From Candidatus Aenigmatarchaeota archaeon (GTDB lineage Archaea; Aenigmatarchaeota; Aenigmatarchaeia; QMZP01), in NCBI GenBank assembly GCA_017609225.1, contig JAFCEK010000011.1, positions 1-19,375 on the forward strand: a stretch of 19,375 nt of DNA, read 5' to 3'. Under the pieces are notes generated by a model, which did no database searches, was not told where the DNA came from, and saw only the letters and a program-made list of their open reading frames with translations. A program made the position numbers and the translations under genes. Positions 6,541 through 13,885 of the stretch are shown piece after piece (the first letter of the stretch is position 1; each line of letters opens with the position of its first letter).

Positions 6541-7143
6541 GTCCAGGGCTTTTTTGAGCTGGGAAAAAACATCTTCAATGCACTTCTCCCCGTCTATTAC
6601 AGTCCATTTTGAGAGGAAATTCCTTTCTGCAAGCATATCATAGAAACCCGAAACCTTATGAAGAAAGGCTTTGTTGGATTCAAACCTGTCCAGCTTTCCT
6701 TCTTTTTCTATTGCCTTTCTTTTCATGCCTGTTTCAGGCATGATTTTAAGATACATCACAATATCCGGCTTTGGTATGCTGAATATGTTTACAAACTGCT
6801 CTGCATTTTCCATGGGGAATCCCTTTGCTCCCTGATATGCAGCTGTTGTTGTAATATATCTGTCAGCTATAATCCATTTGCCATCCTCAAGCACCCTTTC
6901 TATCTTTTCCTTGTCCTTGAGCATATCGCCTGCATAAAGAATGAACTGTATTTCCACAGGAAGGCTGGCTTTTCCATGAAGGAATTCATTTATGAATTTG
7001 CCTATCGGGTTCCGGTAATCAGGATAGGACAAAAGCAAAACGCTGTTTCCATGGTTTTCAAGAAATTTTTTCAGGAGCATGCTTTGCGTTTTTTTTCCTG
7101 CACCATCAATCCCGTCAATAACAACAAATTTTCCCCTGTCCAT
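6535..7143 (-). CDS. tmk: Thymidylate kinase
   Basis: 202 residues. Phosphorylates dTMP to dTDP for DNA synthesis. P-loop GIDGAGKKTQ (residues 10-19), DRYITTTAAYQGAKG (about 93-107, the DRY motif and dTMP-binding region), then PDIVMYL and a short lid-like KLDRFE segment. Length is typical of the family. It follows adk by 24 bases on the same strand, making a small nucleotide-kinase operon. The 3' end overlaps the opposing HAD gene by 6 bases. Confidence 0.93.
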   Translation of the reverse strand: MDRGKFVVIDGIDGAGKKTQSMLLKKFLENHGNSVLLLSYPDYRNPIGKFINEFLHGKASLPVEIQFILYAGDMLKDKEKIERVLEDGKWIIADRYITTTAAYQGAKGFPMENAEQFVNIFSIPKPDIVMYLKIMPETGMKRKAIEKEGKLDRFESNKAFLHKVSGFYDMLAERNFLSKWTVIDGEKCIEDVFSQLKKALDL

Positions 7144-7167
7144 AGAATATATTTGGAGAAATAATAT

Positions 7168-7842
7168 TTATTTGGTCTGTGGAGGGGAGCGCATTGCCTC
7201 CATAACTATTGGAACCATTTTTTCAGGACCGCCTGTAACCCTTACTTCTTTCAAAAGCCCTTTCTTCCTGTAATATTCTATAAGCGGCGCTGTTTGTTTT
7301 TTGTATACCTCCAGCCTTTCCCTTACTGTTTCCTCTTTATCATCATCCCTCTGGTAAAGCTCTCCGCCGCATTTGTCGCATTTTCCTGGAACCTTTGGCA
7401 GTATTGGGGGCATTTTTATGCCTTCCCTGTCTATGTCTGCAAGGTTGTATATCTCTCCGCATTTCCTGCACTGCCTTCTTGCTGATATCTTTTCTATAAG
7501 AAACTCATCCTTAAGCAAAAGATTTATAACAACATCTATTTTCACTATCTTCTCCAGCGCCTCTGCCTGGGGTATTGTTCTGGGAAAGCCGTCAAGGATA
7601 AAGCCATTCTCGCAGTCCTTTTCCCTGATTCTTTTTTCGAGCATGTCTATAACAAGCTCATCCGGCACAAGCTCTCCTCTGTCCATGTATTCCTTTGCCT
7701 TGAGACCAAGCTCTGTTTTTTTCTTGACTTCCTCCCTGAGCAGGTCGCCTGTTGATATATGCGCTATCCCCATCTGCGGGGATATTCTTGAAGCATAGGT
7801 TCCCTTTCCAACTCCAGGAGGTCCAAGGAATATTGCCTTCAT
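7168..7842 (-). CDS. adk: Adenylate kinase, zinc-lid type
   Basis: 224 residues from ATG 7842, chosen because the P-loop IFLGPPGVGKGT begins at residue 4 and a GGTG ribosome-binding site sits just upstream; an upstream in-frame start would add 12 poorly supported residues. Interconverts AMP, ATP and ADP. Also seen: STGDLLREE, GFILDGFPRT, and a lid with four Cys (CRKC ... CDKC) that should bind zinc. This is the monomeric bacterial-type enzyme, distinct from the trimeric archaeal AdkA and from the AK6-like kinase at 10347. Upstream of tmk. AMP balance may link to the form III RuBisCO in this window, but that link is inferred. Confidence 0.93.
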   Translation of the reverse strand: MKAIFLGPPGVGKGTYASRISPQMGIAHISTGDLLREEVKKKTELGLKAKEYMDRGELVPDELVIDMLEKRIREKDCENGFILDGFPRTIPQAEALEKIVKIDVVINLLLKDEFLIEKISARRQCRKCGEIYNLADIDREGIKMPPILPKVPGKCDKCGGELYQRDDDKEETVRERLEVYKKQTAPLIEYYRKKGLLKEVRVTGGPEKMVPIVMEAMRSPPQTK

Positions 7843-8082
7843 AGTTACACCAAAATTTGTTAATAATTGGGGCAGCAAATATAAATTTTTTAAATATCCT
7901 GTCTTATGGTTTTTTCTGTATTGAAGAACAAATTAATAATAAAAATTTTGAACAAAGGCAAATGAACTGCATAAGCTGTGTCAAGTTTTCTGAGGGTGAC
8001 AGCATGAGAGCGCTGAAGGAACAATTTTTCTGGCTCTAATTTGTTATAATTATGTAACTGAATAGTAGTAATTATAGAAAGA

Positions 8083-8118
8083 TTTATTAATAGTATTGTT
8101 AAATATCACATAAAGGTG
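8083..8118 (+). promoter_or_regulatory. Promoter and ribosome-binding site of the DUF1704 gene
   Basis: TTTATTAATA (8083-8092) is a TATA candidate whose predicted start (near 8113-8118) falls at or next to the GGTG (8115-8118), 5 bases before the ATG at 8124. The leader would be very short. The rest of the 281-base gap after adk (7843-8082) is AT-rich, with no convincing gene. Confidence 0.45.
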
Positions 8119-8123
8119 TAAAA

Positions 8124-9188
8124 ATGACGGATCTTCAGGCTTTTAATTCAGTGGATGAGGCACTTATGGATAGCGCTAAGATTGTTAAACCTCTTTATTA
8201 TATAGAACCTGTTAATGGAGAATACCAAAAAGAAGAATTCTTAGCTGGCAGGAAACAGAATCCTTGTTTTTTGTATAAAGATTTGGAATATGACCCCAAG
8301 AAGGTTGCACAGAGATTGGAATCAATTGAAATACCGGATGATGAATTGGGTGAGATTTTTGAAAGGAAGAAAAGAGATGTTTTGCTTGAAAATACAATAA
8401 TTGCAAATAGAGGTGATGAGGATAAGGTCAGAGAAGCTACGAGTATGATCCATGGTGTTCCAAGCGAACAGCTTGTAGCATATGCTGATGAATTGTTAAG
8501 AGAAATTCCAAATACAGAAGCTGATAAAGTTGAGCCGGCAGAAAAGATTAAAATAGGTTTGGAAGATGCCTTATGTGAGTATGGTCTTAAAGATTGGGTT
8601 GTTGAATTCTCAGACAAAAGATTAACAACGGTTTATCATGCCGAAAAGAAAATCACTGTTTGCAGAGATAGAAAATTTGCTAAGATTGATACTGAAAGAT
8701 TAAAAGTTCATGAGGTGGGGGTTCATGTTTTAAGAGCCGAAAATGGTTATGAACAATCTCTTAAAATATTTGCATTAGGACTGCCCGGATATCTGCCAAC
8801 TGAAGAAGGGCTGACTTCATATTTTGAAGAAATAACAGGCAATAAAAATGAAGAAACAATGAGGGATTATGCAGCAAGGGTTATTGCTGTGGATTCTGTG
8901 TGTCAAGGTTTGAATTTCAGGGAAACCTTTGATAGGTTAAAGGGTTATGATTTAACTGATGACCAGGCATGGAACTTGTCAGTTAGGGCTCACAGGGGAG
9001 GGGGTTATATCAAGGACCATGTTTATCTGGATGGCTATATAAGAGTTAAGGAATTTGCAGAAAAGGATGGTGATTTTGATACGCTGTATGTAGGCAAAAT
9101 AGGGATTGGAGATTTGCAGCTGGTCAGAAAACTGTTGCATGAAGGGGTTCTTAGAGAAGCAAAATATAAGCCCCGATTTGTTAAATAG
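8124..9188 (+). CDS. DUF1704/MATCAP-like zinc carboxypeptidase
   Basis: 354 residues. Residues 196-201 are HEVGVH, an HExxxH zinc site, followed by TEEGLTSYFEE (about 226-236, supplying the third ligand Glu) and AHRGGG, then KDHVYLDGY (about 288-305). This arrangement matches DUF1704, the family that includes eukaryotic tubulin tyrosine carboxypeptidases (MATCAP). Residues 1-130 are helical and charged, with no recognised domain. There is no signal peptide, so it is likely cytoplasmic. The substrate in an archaeon is unknown; removal of a C-terminal residue is an inference from the family. Third codon positions look more A/T-rich than neighbours, and the gene stands alone with its own promoter, which may indicate transfer. 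Confidence 0.78.
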   Translation: MTDLQAFNSVDEALMDSAKIVKPLYYIEPVNGEYQKEEFLAGRKQNPCFLYKDLEYDPKKVAQRLESIEIPDDELGEIFERKKRDVLLENTIIANRGDEDKVREATSMIHGVPSEQLVAYADELLREIPNTEADKVEPAEKIKIGLEDALCEYGLKDWVVEFSDKRLTTVYHAEKKITVCRDRKFAKIDTERLKVHEVGVHVLRAENGYEQSLKIFALGLPGYLPTEEGLTSYFEEITGNKNEETMRDYAARVIAVDSVCQGLNFRETFDRLKGYDLTDDQAWNLSVRAHRGGGYIKDHVYLDGYIRVKEFAEKDGDFDTLYVGKIGIGDLQLVRKLLHEGVLREAKYKPRFVK

Positions 9189-9279
9189 GTTTCTGCTTTA
9201 TATTTGGAGCAGCTTGTTATGAGTATAATTGGATGAAAAGAAGGATATAAGGTGGAATTAAGCATAACACCAAACAATT

Positions 9280-9331
9280 TTTTACTCGCATAACTTCTTA
9301 ATCTTTTCTCAAGGAAATTTCTGCTTTCCTT
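9280..9331. terminator. Possible terminator between convergent genes
   Basis: A T6 tract near 9280-9287 lies downstream of the DUF1704 gene. A hairpin of AAGGAAA (9311-9317) and TTTCCTT (9325-9331), 7 pairs with a 7-base loop, lies between the two convergent stops at 9188 and 9349. Archaeal termination mostly uses T-tracts, so the hairpin's role is uncertain. Confidence 0.3.
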
Positions 9332-9348
9332 TGCAGAACAAGAAACTG

Positions 9349-10302
9349 TTATTTTTTTGTTTTCAGAAACTGGGCAAGCAGGGCTGCCAGCTGTATGTCT
9401 TCTGAGCCGCCCTGGTTTATCCTGAATTCAAACTCACCTGTTTTTTCTATAAGCTCCAGCTTTGCCTTTTCCGGGATTTCAAGGCTGAAAATCTCCCTGT
9501 GTATTGCCTTTATTATATCCTGACCTGAAAGGCCCTGATGGTAAAGGAGATTGTCAAGTATTTTTTTTGCATCAGAGAATTTGCCTGAGAGTGCAGAGTC
9601 AAGCATATTTCTCACATCTTCAGGCCTTGCCTGGGATGCAACCTCATACACTGTTTCCCTGCTGATGGTTCCAAGTGCTGCAGATGCCTGAAGCAGGTTT
9701 GTTGCCTTCCTTAAATCCCCTTCTGAAATCTCATACACTGCCTTAAGGCCGTCCTGGGATGCATTAAGGCCTTCACCCTTAACTATTCTGCTGAGATATT
9801 CCATAACCTGCTGCTCTGTAAGCGGCTTTAATCTGAACACAGCTGTCCTGCTTTGTATGGGCTCTATTATCTTGCTGCTGTAATTTGCAGAGAGAATAAA
9901 CCTGCAGACAGAAGAGAATTTTTCCATTGTTCTTCTGAGCGCCTGCTGCGCCTCAGGTGTGAGAGAATCGCTTTCATCAAGAAATATTATTTTGAATTTT
10001 GCATCAAGCGGCTTTGTCTGGGCAAAATCCTTTATTCTTCCCCTGACAATATCTATCCCTCTCTGGTCGCTGGCATTTGTTTCCTGGAAATTTTCCTTCC
10101 AGTGCTTTCCGAAAAGTTCTTTTGCTATGCACAGGGCAAGCGTGGTTTTTCCTATGCCTGCAGGACCTGCGAAAAGCATATTCGGGATGGAGCCCTGACT
10201 GACCCATGCCTTCAGCCTTTCAACAACATGACTCTGCCCTATAACATTGTCAAGTGTTTCAGGCCTGTATTTCTCTGTCCATACCTGCTCGCTTTGTTCC
10301 AT
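9349..10302 (-). CDS. rfcS: Replication factor C small subunit
   Basis: 317 residues, typical for RfcS. It is the ATPase subunit of the clamp loader that places PCNA on DNA. Seen: WTEKYRPETLDNVIGQ (residues 8-23), Walker A GPAGIGKTT (about 45-53), NASDQRGIDIVR (sensor region), Walker B IIFLDESD where DEAD or DECD is usual, and IIEPIQSRT where most homologues have SRC. The C-terminal collar domain is complete. The large subunit gene is not in the window. It is transcribed divergently from the AK6-like gene. A palindromic ATTTAAAT lies about 25 bases before the ATG, consistent with a leaderless mRNA. Confidence 0.94.
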   Translation of the reverse strand: MEQSEQVWTEKYRPETLDNVIGQSHVVERLKAWVSQGSIPNMLFAGPAGIGKTTLALCIAKELFGKHWKENFQETNASDQRGIDIVRGRIKDFAQTKPLDAKFKIIFLDESDSLTPEAQQALRRTMEKFSSVCRFILSANYSSKIIEPIQSRTAVFRLKPLTEQQVMEYLSRIVKGEGLNASQDGLKAVYEISEGDLRKATNLLQASAALGTISRETVYEVASQARPEDVRNMLDSALSGKFSDAKKILDNLLYHQGLSGQDIIKAIHREIFSLEIPEKAKLELIEKTGEFEFRINQGGSEDIQLAALLAQFLKTKK

Positions 10303-10322
10303 GTTAATCTCTTATATTAGTT

Positions 10323-10330
10323 ATTTAAAT
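10323..10330. promoter_or_regulatory. Palindromic TATA element shared by rfcS and the AK6-like gene
   Basis: ATTTAAAT is its own reverse complement. Its centre is about 24 bases from the rfcS ATG (10302) and 20 from the ATG at 10347. One element could therefore position transcription in both directions, producing near-leaderless mRNAs. Confidence 0.45.
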
Positions 10331-10346
10331 TATAAAAGTGCTGGAT

Positions 10347-10835
10347 ATGATAATCGCCATCAGCGGGACTCCGGGAACAGGAAAAACAGAAGTAGCAAGG
10401 CTTCTTGCTGAAAGGCTTGGCTTCAGGCTCCTTGACTTAAATAAACTTGCAGAAAGCAAGGACCTTTATGCAGGCTATGATGAGAAGAGGGACTGCAGGG
10501 TTGTGGATGTGGACAGGGTTGCAGAGGAGATTAAAAAAATAAAAGAAGATGTTGTGATAGAAAGCCATTATGCACATGACATACCATGCGATTTTGCTGT
10601 TATGCTCAGAACAAATCCCGGTGAGCTAAGGGAGAGGCTGAAAAAAAAGGGCTGGAAAAGGGAAAAGATAGAGGAGAATGTTCTGTCAGAGATAATGGAG
10701 GTATGCCTGACAGAGGCCCTGGAACTTGGCAGAAAGGTGATAGAGATTGACACAACAGGGAAAAACCCGGAAGCTGTGGTTAAGGAGATAATGAAGAAAA
10801 TAAATATACATGGAGCTGCTGGCCGCAATTCATGA
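10347..10835 (+). CDS. AK6/Fap7-like adenylate kinase or ATPase
   Basis: 162 residues from ATG 10347. A GTG at 10338 is in frame, but a transcript from the ATTTAAAT element would start too late to include it, and the P-loop strand begins exactly at MIIAISGTPGTGKTEVARLL. Further features: LDLNKLAESKDLYAGYDEKRDC, VVIESHYAHDIPCDFAVMLRTNP, and a C-terminal helix with KVIEIDTTGKNPE. This matches archaeal relatives of Fap7/AK6, a small adenylate kinase/ATPase that helps late maturation of the small ribosomal subunit through uS11 in eukaryotes and archaea. It is short, with no zinc lid, unlike the adk at 7168. Confidence 0.85.
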   Translation: MIIAISGTPGTGKTEVARLLAERLGFRLLDLNKLAESKDLYAGYDEKRDCRVVDVDRVAEEIKKIKEDVVIESHYAHDIPCDFAVMLRTNPGELRERLKKKGWKREKIEENVLSEIMEVCLTEALELGRKVIEIDTTGKNPEAVVKEIMKKINIHGAAGRNS

Positions 10836-10921
10836 TATGATATTCTCAAGATGCTGGAAATAACATATATATTATTTTATTCCCTAAAACCAAGAATATA
10901 TTGGACAACAGCCGGTGAAGC

Positions 10922-11743
10922 ATGTTTAATACAGCTGTTCTTCTGGGAACGCTTACAGGTATTTTTCTACTCATAGGTTTTGTTATAGGCGGTTTTTTTG
11001 GGATTACCATAGCGCTTGTTATTGCTGTTTTGATAAATTTCATTTCCTACTGGTACTCTGACAGGATTGTGCTTGGCATTTACAGGGCAAGGCCATCAAA
11101 AAACCCCAGCCTGAACCGCAGGGTGGAAGAGCTTGCAAGGGAAGCGAAAATACCAAAGCCAAGGGTTTATACTATACGAACAGAGATACCCAATGCATTT
11201 GCCACAGGGAGAAATCCAAGGAATGCTGCCATATGCCTTACAGAAGGCCTGTTTGAACTTGAAAATGATGAGCTGGATGCTGTTATAGCGCATGAGCTGG
11301 GGCATATAAAAAACAGGGATATACTGGTTTCAACGCTGGCTGCCACAATTGCAGGTGCAATAGCATACCTTGCCCAGATAGGTTACTGGAGCATGTTTCT
11401 TGGCGCAGGAAACAGGAGAGGTGAGGGCAATATACTTGCCCTGCTTATGATGGTTATACTTGCACCCATAGCAGCCCTGCTTATAAGGCTTGCAATATCA
11501 AGGTCAATGGAGTTCAGGGCTGACAGAACAGGCGCGCTGATAACAAAAAAGCCGCATGCGCTTGCATCAGCGCTGAGAAAAATTTCAGAATTTTCAAGGG
11601 AACATCCCCTGAAGGGTTCATCAGCAACATCGCATATGTGGATAGTCAATCCCTTCCGGAAGGACTGGTTTAATAGCCTTTTTTCCACGCACCCGCCTGT
11701 AGAAAAGAGGATTGAAAGGCTTGAGGAGATAAAGATTGAATGA
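10922..11743 (+). CDS. htpX: HtpX-like M48 membrane metalloprotease
   Basis: 273 residues. HtpX is a membrane zinc protease that degrades misfolded membrane proteins. Two adjacent N-terminal hydrophobic segments (about 5-25 and 27-45) are followed by the protease domain. Zinc site HELGH is at 124-128, with the third ligand Glu in RSMEFRAD at 197. FATGRNPRNAAICLTEGL is typical of the family. Two more hydrophobic segments lie between the zinc motifs (about 135-155 and 170-190). It ends with STHPPVEKRIERLE. A GGTG ribosome-binding site lies just before the ATG, and an ATATATATTATTTT element about 50 bases upstream may be the promoter. Its stop overlaps the DUF116 start (ATGA). Confidence 0.92.
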   Translation: MFNTAVLLGTLTGIFLLIGFVIGGFFGITIALVIAVLINFISYWYSDRIVLGIYRARPSKNPSLNRRVEELAREAKIPKPRVYTIRTEIPNAFATGRNPRNAAICLTEGLFELENDELDAVIAHELGHIKNRDILVSTLAATIAGAIAYLAQIGYWSMFLGAGNRRGEGNILALLMMVILAPIAALLIRLAISRSMEFRADRTGALITKKPHALASALRKISEFSREHPLKGSSATSHMWIVNPFRKDWFNSLFSTHPPVEKRIERLEEIKIE

Positions 11744-12288
11744 GCAGCATAATACAGAAGCTGGTCGGGCTTGGTGTTGACCTCAGCACAAAGAAAGCCA
11801 TGAAAAGCGCATTAAAAATGCTTGGCATAAAACCGGAGAATGTTGACAAGCTGTACATTGAGCTGAAAAACAGTATACACAGGGATGATTTTCTGAAAAC
11901 AGAACCAAAAAACAGGATACTGTTTCTTCCGCAATGCCTAAGGGGCAGGAACTGCAGGGCAAAGCTTGGAAAGAAAGGTTATGAATGCATGATGTGCGGC
12001 GGATGCAAGATATACAAAATAAAAAAAGAGCTTGAGCCTCTTGGATACAGGATATTTATTGTGCCTGGCGGCTCAATGGTTTCAAAGATAATAAAGAAGG
12101 AAAAACCCGGGGCTGCTGTTGGCGTTGCATGCATGAAAGAGCTTTTGCTTTCATGCGAAGAGGAGTTTAAAATACCCATACAGGGGGTGGAGCTTCTCAG
12201 GGATGGCTGTATAAACACGGATGTTGATATTGGAGAGGTTCTGAAGATTGCAAACGGCCATAGAAAAACAGGAAAGGGTAAAGTTTAA
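11740..12288 (+). CDS. DUF116-family Cys-rich protein
   Basis: 182 residues. DUF116 is an uncharacterised archaeal/bacterial family. The Cys pattern is seen as LPQCLRG-x-NC (about 66-75), CMMCGGCKIYKI (about 86-97), VGVACMKELLLSC (about 128-140) and VELLRDGCINTDVDI near 150-164; VPGGSMVSKIIKK lies between. The clustered Cys suggest a metal or Fe-S site. The N-terminal 50 residues are helical. The 4-base overlap with htpX means the two are co-transcribed and likely translationally coupled, so a membrane-linked role is possible but unproven. Confidence 0.85.
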   Translation: MSSIIQKLVGLGVDLSTKKAMKSALKMLGIKPENVDKLYIELKNSIHRDDFLKTEPKNRILFLPQCLRGRNCRAKLGKKGYECMMCGGCKIYKIKKELEPLGYRIFIVPGGSMVSKIIKKEKPGAAVGVACMKELLLSCEEEFKIPIQGVELLRDGCINTDVDIGEVLKIANGHRKTGKGKV

Positions 12289-12316
12289 TAAATACATCTG
12301 TTTGATTATTTAAAGG

Positions 12317-12575
12317 GCCGGGATGGCAGAAAGGGAGCTTCGCTTTGGATGCGCTCTTCTCTGCATTGGCTAATGCACCCGCCTTGAGCTTCTCGATGAT
12401 TGATTGGCTTGACTCTGAAACGGCGGAAATGTGGAGTAAGCACAGAGCATAGCGGTTAATGCCGCGGCTCTGGAATGAGAAAGCGGGCGCCCGGAAGGGC
12501 TTGCAGGTTCGAAATCAGGCTTTTCCCTCAGGGCAAAAATCTGGGGACCTCCGGATGAAAATCCTGCTCCCGGCG
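12317..12575 (+). tRNA. tRNA-Ser(TGA) with three introns
   Basis: Class II tRNA spread over 259 nt. Exons: 12317-12331, 12367-12388, 12482-12513, 12562-12575 (83 nt mature). Acceptor GCCGGGA/TCCCGGC with G73; D-stem GCA/TGC; anticodon stem CCCGC/GCGGG; anticodon TGA at 12385-12387; variable arm GCCC-GGAA-GGGC; T-stem GCAGG/CCTGC. Intron 1 (D-loop 15/16, 35 nt): exon GCAG pairs with intron CTGC. Intron 2 (37/38, 93 nt): CTTG pairs with TGAG. Intron 3 (59/60, 48 nt): TTCG pairs with TGAA. Each leaves 3-nt bulges cut after the second base. Position 37 is G. A decoy D-arm (12447-12462) lies inside intron 2. A TATA-like TTTAATAAATA is about 29 bases upstream. Confidence 0.85.
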
Positions 12576-12608
12576 TGCTTTGGGCAGCTTGCCTGCACAG
12601 CTGTCCAT

Positions 12609-13169
12609 TTATCTTATTCTTTTCGGTTTTTCTCCTGTTAGATCAAAAATAGTGGAAGGCTTTCCCGAGAGGATGCCGCCGTCTATTATGAAATCTATGC
12701 TGTTTTTTATTTTTTCCGGAACATCCTGAACAGAGCTTATTGTGCTGTCGCCTGATATGTTTGCAGAGGTGGTTACAAATGGTTTCCCTGTTTCCTGTAT
12801 TATGTTTGTAAGCGGATGGTATGGAATCCTTACGCCAAGCGTCCAGTCAATGCTTGCTGCAGACAGAAATGTCTGCCTTTTTTTCTTGAAAATCAGGGTA
12901 TATGGCCCTGGAAGTTTTTTCATGTATTCCTCATTTACAAAAAGGTTTTTTCTTATCCATTCCTTTGAAGGTGCTATAACGGAAAAGGGGTGGTTGGTTC
13001 CCTTTATTTCCCTTATTTTTTTTACAGAGACTGCATTAAAGGCATCGCATCCCAGGCCATATACAGTGTCAGTTGGGTATACGAACATGCTTCCCTTTAT
13101 TATTTCCTGCTTTATTTTTTCCTGGAGTTTTTCGTTTCTTAATATCTCATCAAGCATTATTTTTTTCAT
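12609..13169 (-). CDS. Threonylcarbamoyl-AMP synthase (Sua5/YrdC)
   Basis: 186 residues, YrdC domain only, without the extra C-terminal Sua5 domain. Makes threonylcarbamoyl-AMP from threonine, bicarbonate and ATP for the t6A37 modification of ANN-decoding tRNAs such as tRNA-Ile and tRNA-Ser(GCT), both present here. Seen: VYPTDTVYGLGCDAFN (about 30-45), IREIKG-x-NHPFSVI, LPGPYTLIFK (about 86-95), LGVRIPYHP and KPFVTTSANISG (about 130-141), followed by FIIDGG and STIFDLTG. The start may be Met1 or Met5. It ends 34 bases from tRNA-Ser(TGA) on the other strand and diverges from the M24 peptidase gene. Confidence 0.92.
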   Translation of the reverse strand: MKKIMLDEILRNEKLQEKIKQEIIKGSMFVYPTDTVYGLGCDAFNAVSVKKIREIKGTNHPFSVIAPSKEWIRKNLFVNEEYMKKLPGPYTLIFKKKRQTFLSAASIDWTLGVRIPYHPLTNIIQETGKPFVTTSANISGDSTISSVQDVPEKIKNSIDFIIDGGILSGKPSTIFDLTGEKPKRIR

Positions 13170-13207
13170 GGTTTCTTATTTATTTTGGAAAACATGATTA
13201 ATATATT

Positions 13208-13885
13208 ATGGTTATGAAGCGGAAGGCATGGCTCAGCAGGCCAAAAACCCCTGAAGAAATAAAAAACATAAAAAAAGCTGTGGATATAAGCAGGAAGGTG
13301 TTTCTGGAAATCATGCCGTTCGGAAAAACAGAAAAAGAGGTTGCCGGGGAGATAAGAAAAAGCATATTAAAACATGGCGCAAGACCTTCATTTAAACCAA
13401 TTGTTGCCTCCGGAAAGGGCTCTGTTACAGTTCATCACAAGCCGGGAAGAAGGATAATAAGGGACAGCCAGCCGCTTATAATTGACCTTGGCGCAAAATT
13501 CCGCGGACAATGCGCGGATATAACAAGGATGTATATACCTGACAGGAGAGCCGGGAAGATTTACAGCTGTGTTAAAAACATGCAAAAGGCCTGCATAAGA
13601 AAGCTTAAGCCAGGGATATCATTCAGTGATATCAATGAACTTTACATGGCCATGATGAAGAAGAAGGGATATAAAGTAATGCATGGGATAGGGCATGGGC
13701 TTGGCTTTCATATACATGAGAGGATAGAAACATTAAGCCCCGGCATTGTTCTTACAATAGAGCCCGGGGTGTACATAAAAAACTATGCAGGATTCAGAAT
13801 TGAAGATGTTGTTTTGATAAAAAGGAATTGTGTGGAGGTTTTGTCAGCATCTATTCCGCAGGTGCTGCGGTTTCCTGTTCTGTAG
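13208..13885 (+). CDS. M24-family metallopeptidase (Xaa-Pro aminopeptidase-like)
   Basis: 225 residues: the pita-bread catalytic domain alone, without the N-terminal domain of prolidase. All five metal ligands are visible: IDLGAKFRGQCADITR (two Asp), HGIGHGLGFHIHE (His), VLTIEPGVYI (Glu) and GFRIEDVVLI (Glu). TVHHKPG supplies the upstream substrate-binding His. Likely removes an N-terminal residue next to Pro from peptides, though a methionine aminopeptidase-like role cannot be excluded. Starts at 13208 or 13214 (both ATG). The 3' end overlaps the convergent PRC-barrel gene by 35 bases. Confidence 0.87.
   Translation: MVMKRKAWLSRPKTPEEIKNIKKAVDISRKVFLEIMPFGKTEKEVAGEIRKSILKHGARPSFKPIVASGKGSVTVHHKPGRRIIRDSQPLIIDLGAKFRGQCADITRMYIPDRRAGKIYSCVKNMQKACIRKLKPGISFSDINELYMAMMKKKGYKVMHGIGHGLGFHIHERIETLSPGIVLTIEPGVYIKNYAGFRIEDVVLIKRNCVEVLSASIPQVLRFPVL

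Noticed and set aside
7962..8016. Possible C/D-box sRNA (CTGA at 7990-7993 and 8013-8016, GTGACAG between)
   Set aside because: The C box is poor (ATGAACT) and the C-to-D' spacing is too long, so only half of the motif set is credible.
7857..8039. Short plus-strand frame including a 25-residue peptide start at 7962 with a CxxC pair
   Set aside because: No ribosome-binding site, no recognisable domain, and AT-rich low-complexity upstream; not enough to call a gene.
10338..10346. GTG at 10338 as the start of the AK6-like kinase
   Set aside because: It lies only about 12 bases from the ATTTAAAT element, so that transcript would not contain it; the P-loop strand begins at ATG 10347. A different upstream TATA would reopen the question.
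12379..12426. CCGCC/GGCGG helix as the anticodon stem of a different tRNA
   Set aside because: It gives no suitable anticodon loop or variable arm; the CCCGC/GCGGG stem explains the gene. It may be a competing intron fold.
12326..12450. Single roughly 120-nt D-arm intron with tRNA-Ser(GGA), using the D-arm at 12447-12462
   Set aside because: That model leaves the anticodon stem unpaired and no bulge-helix-bulge fits. The three-intron Ser(TGA) model pairs every stem and gives valid motifs at all three junctions.
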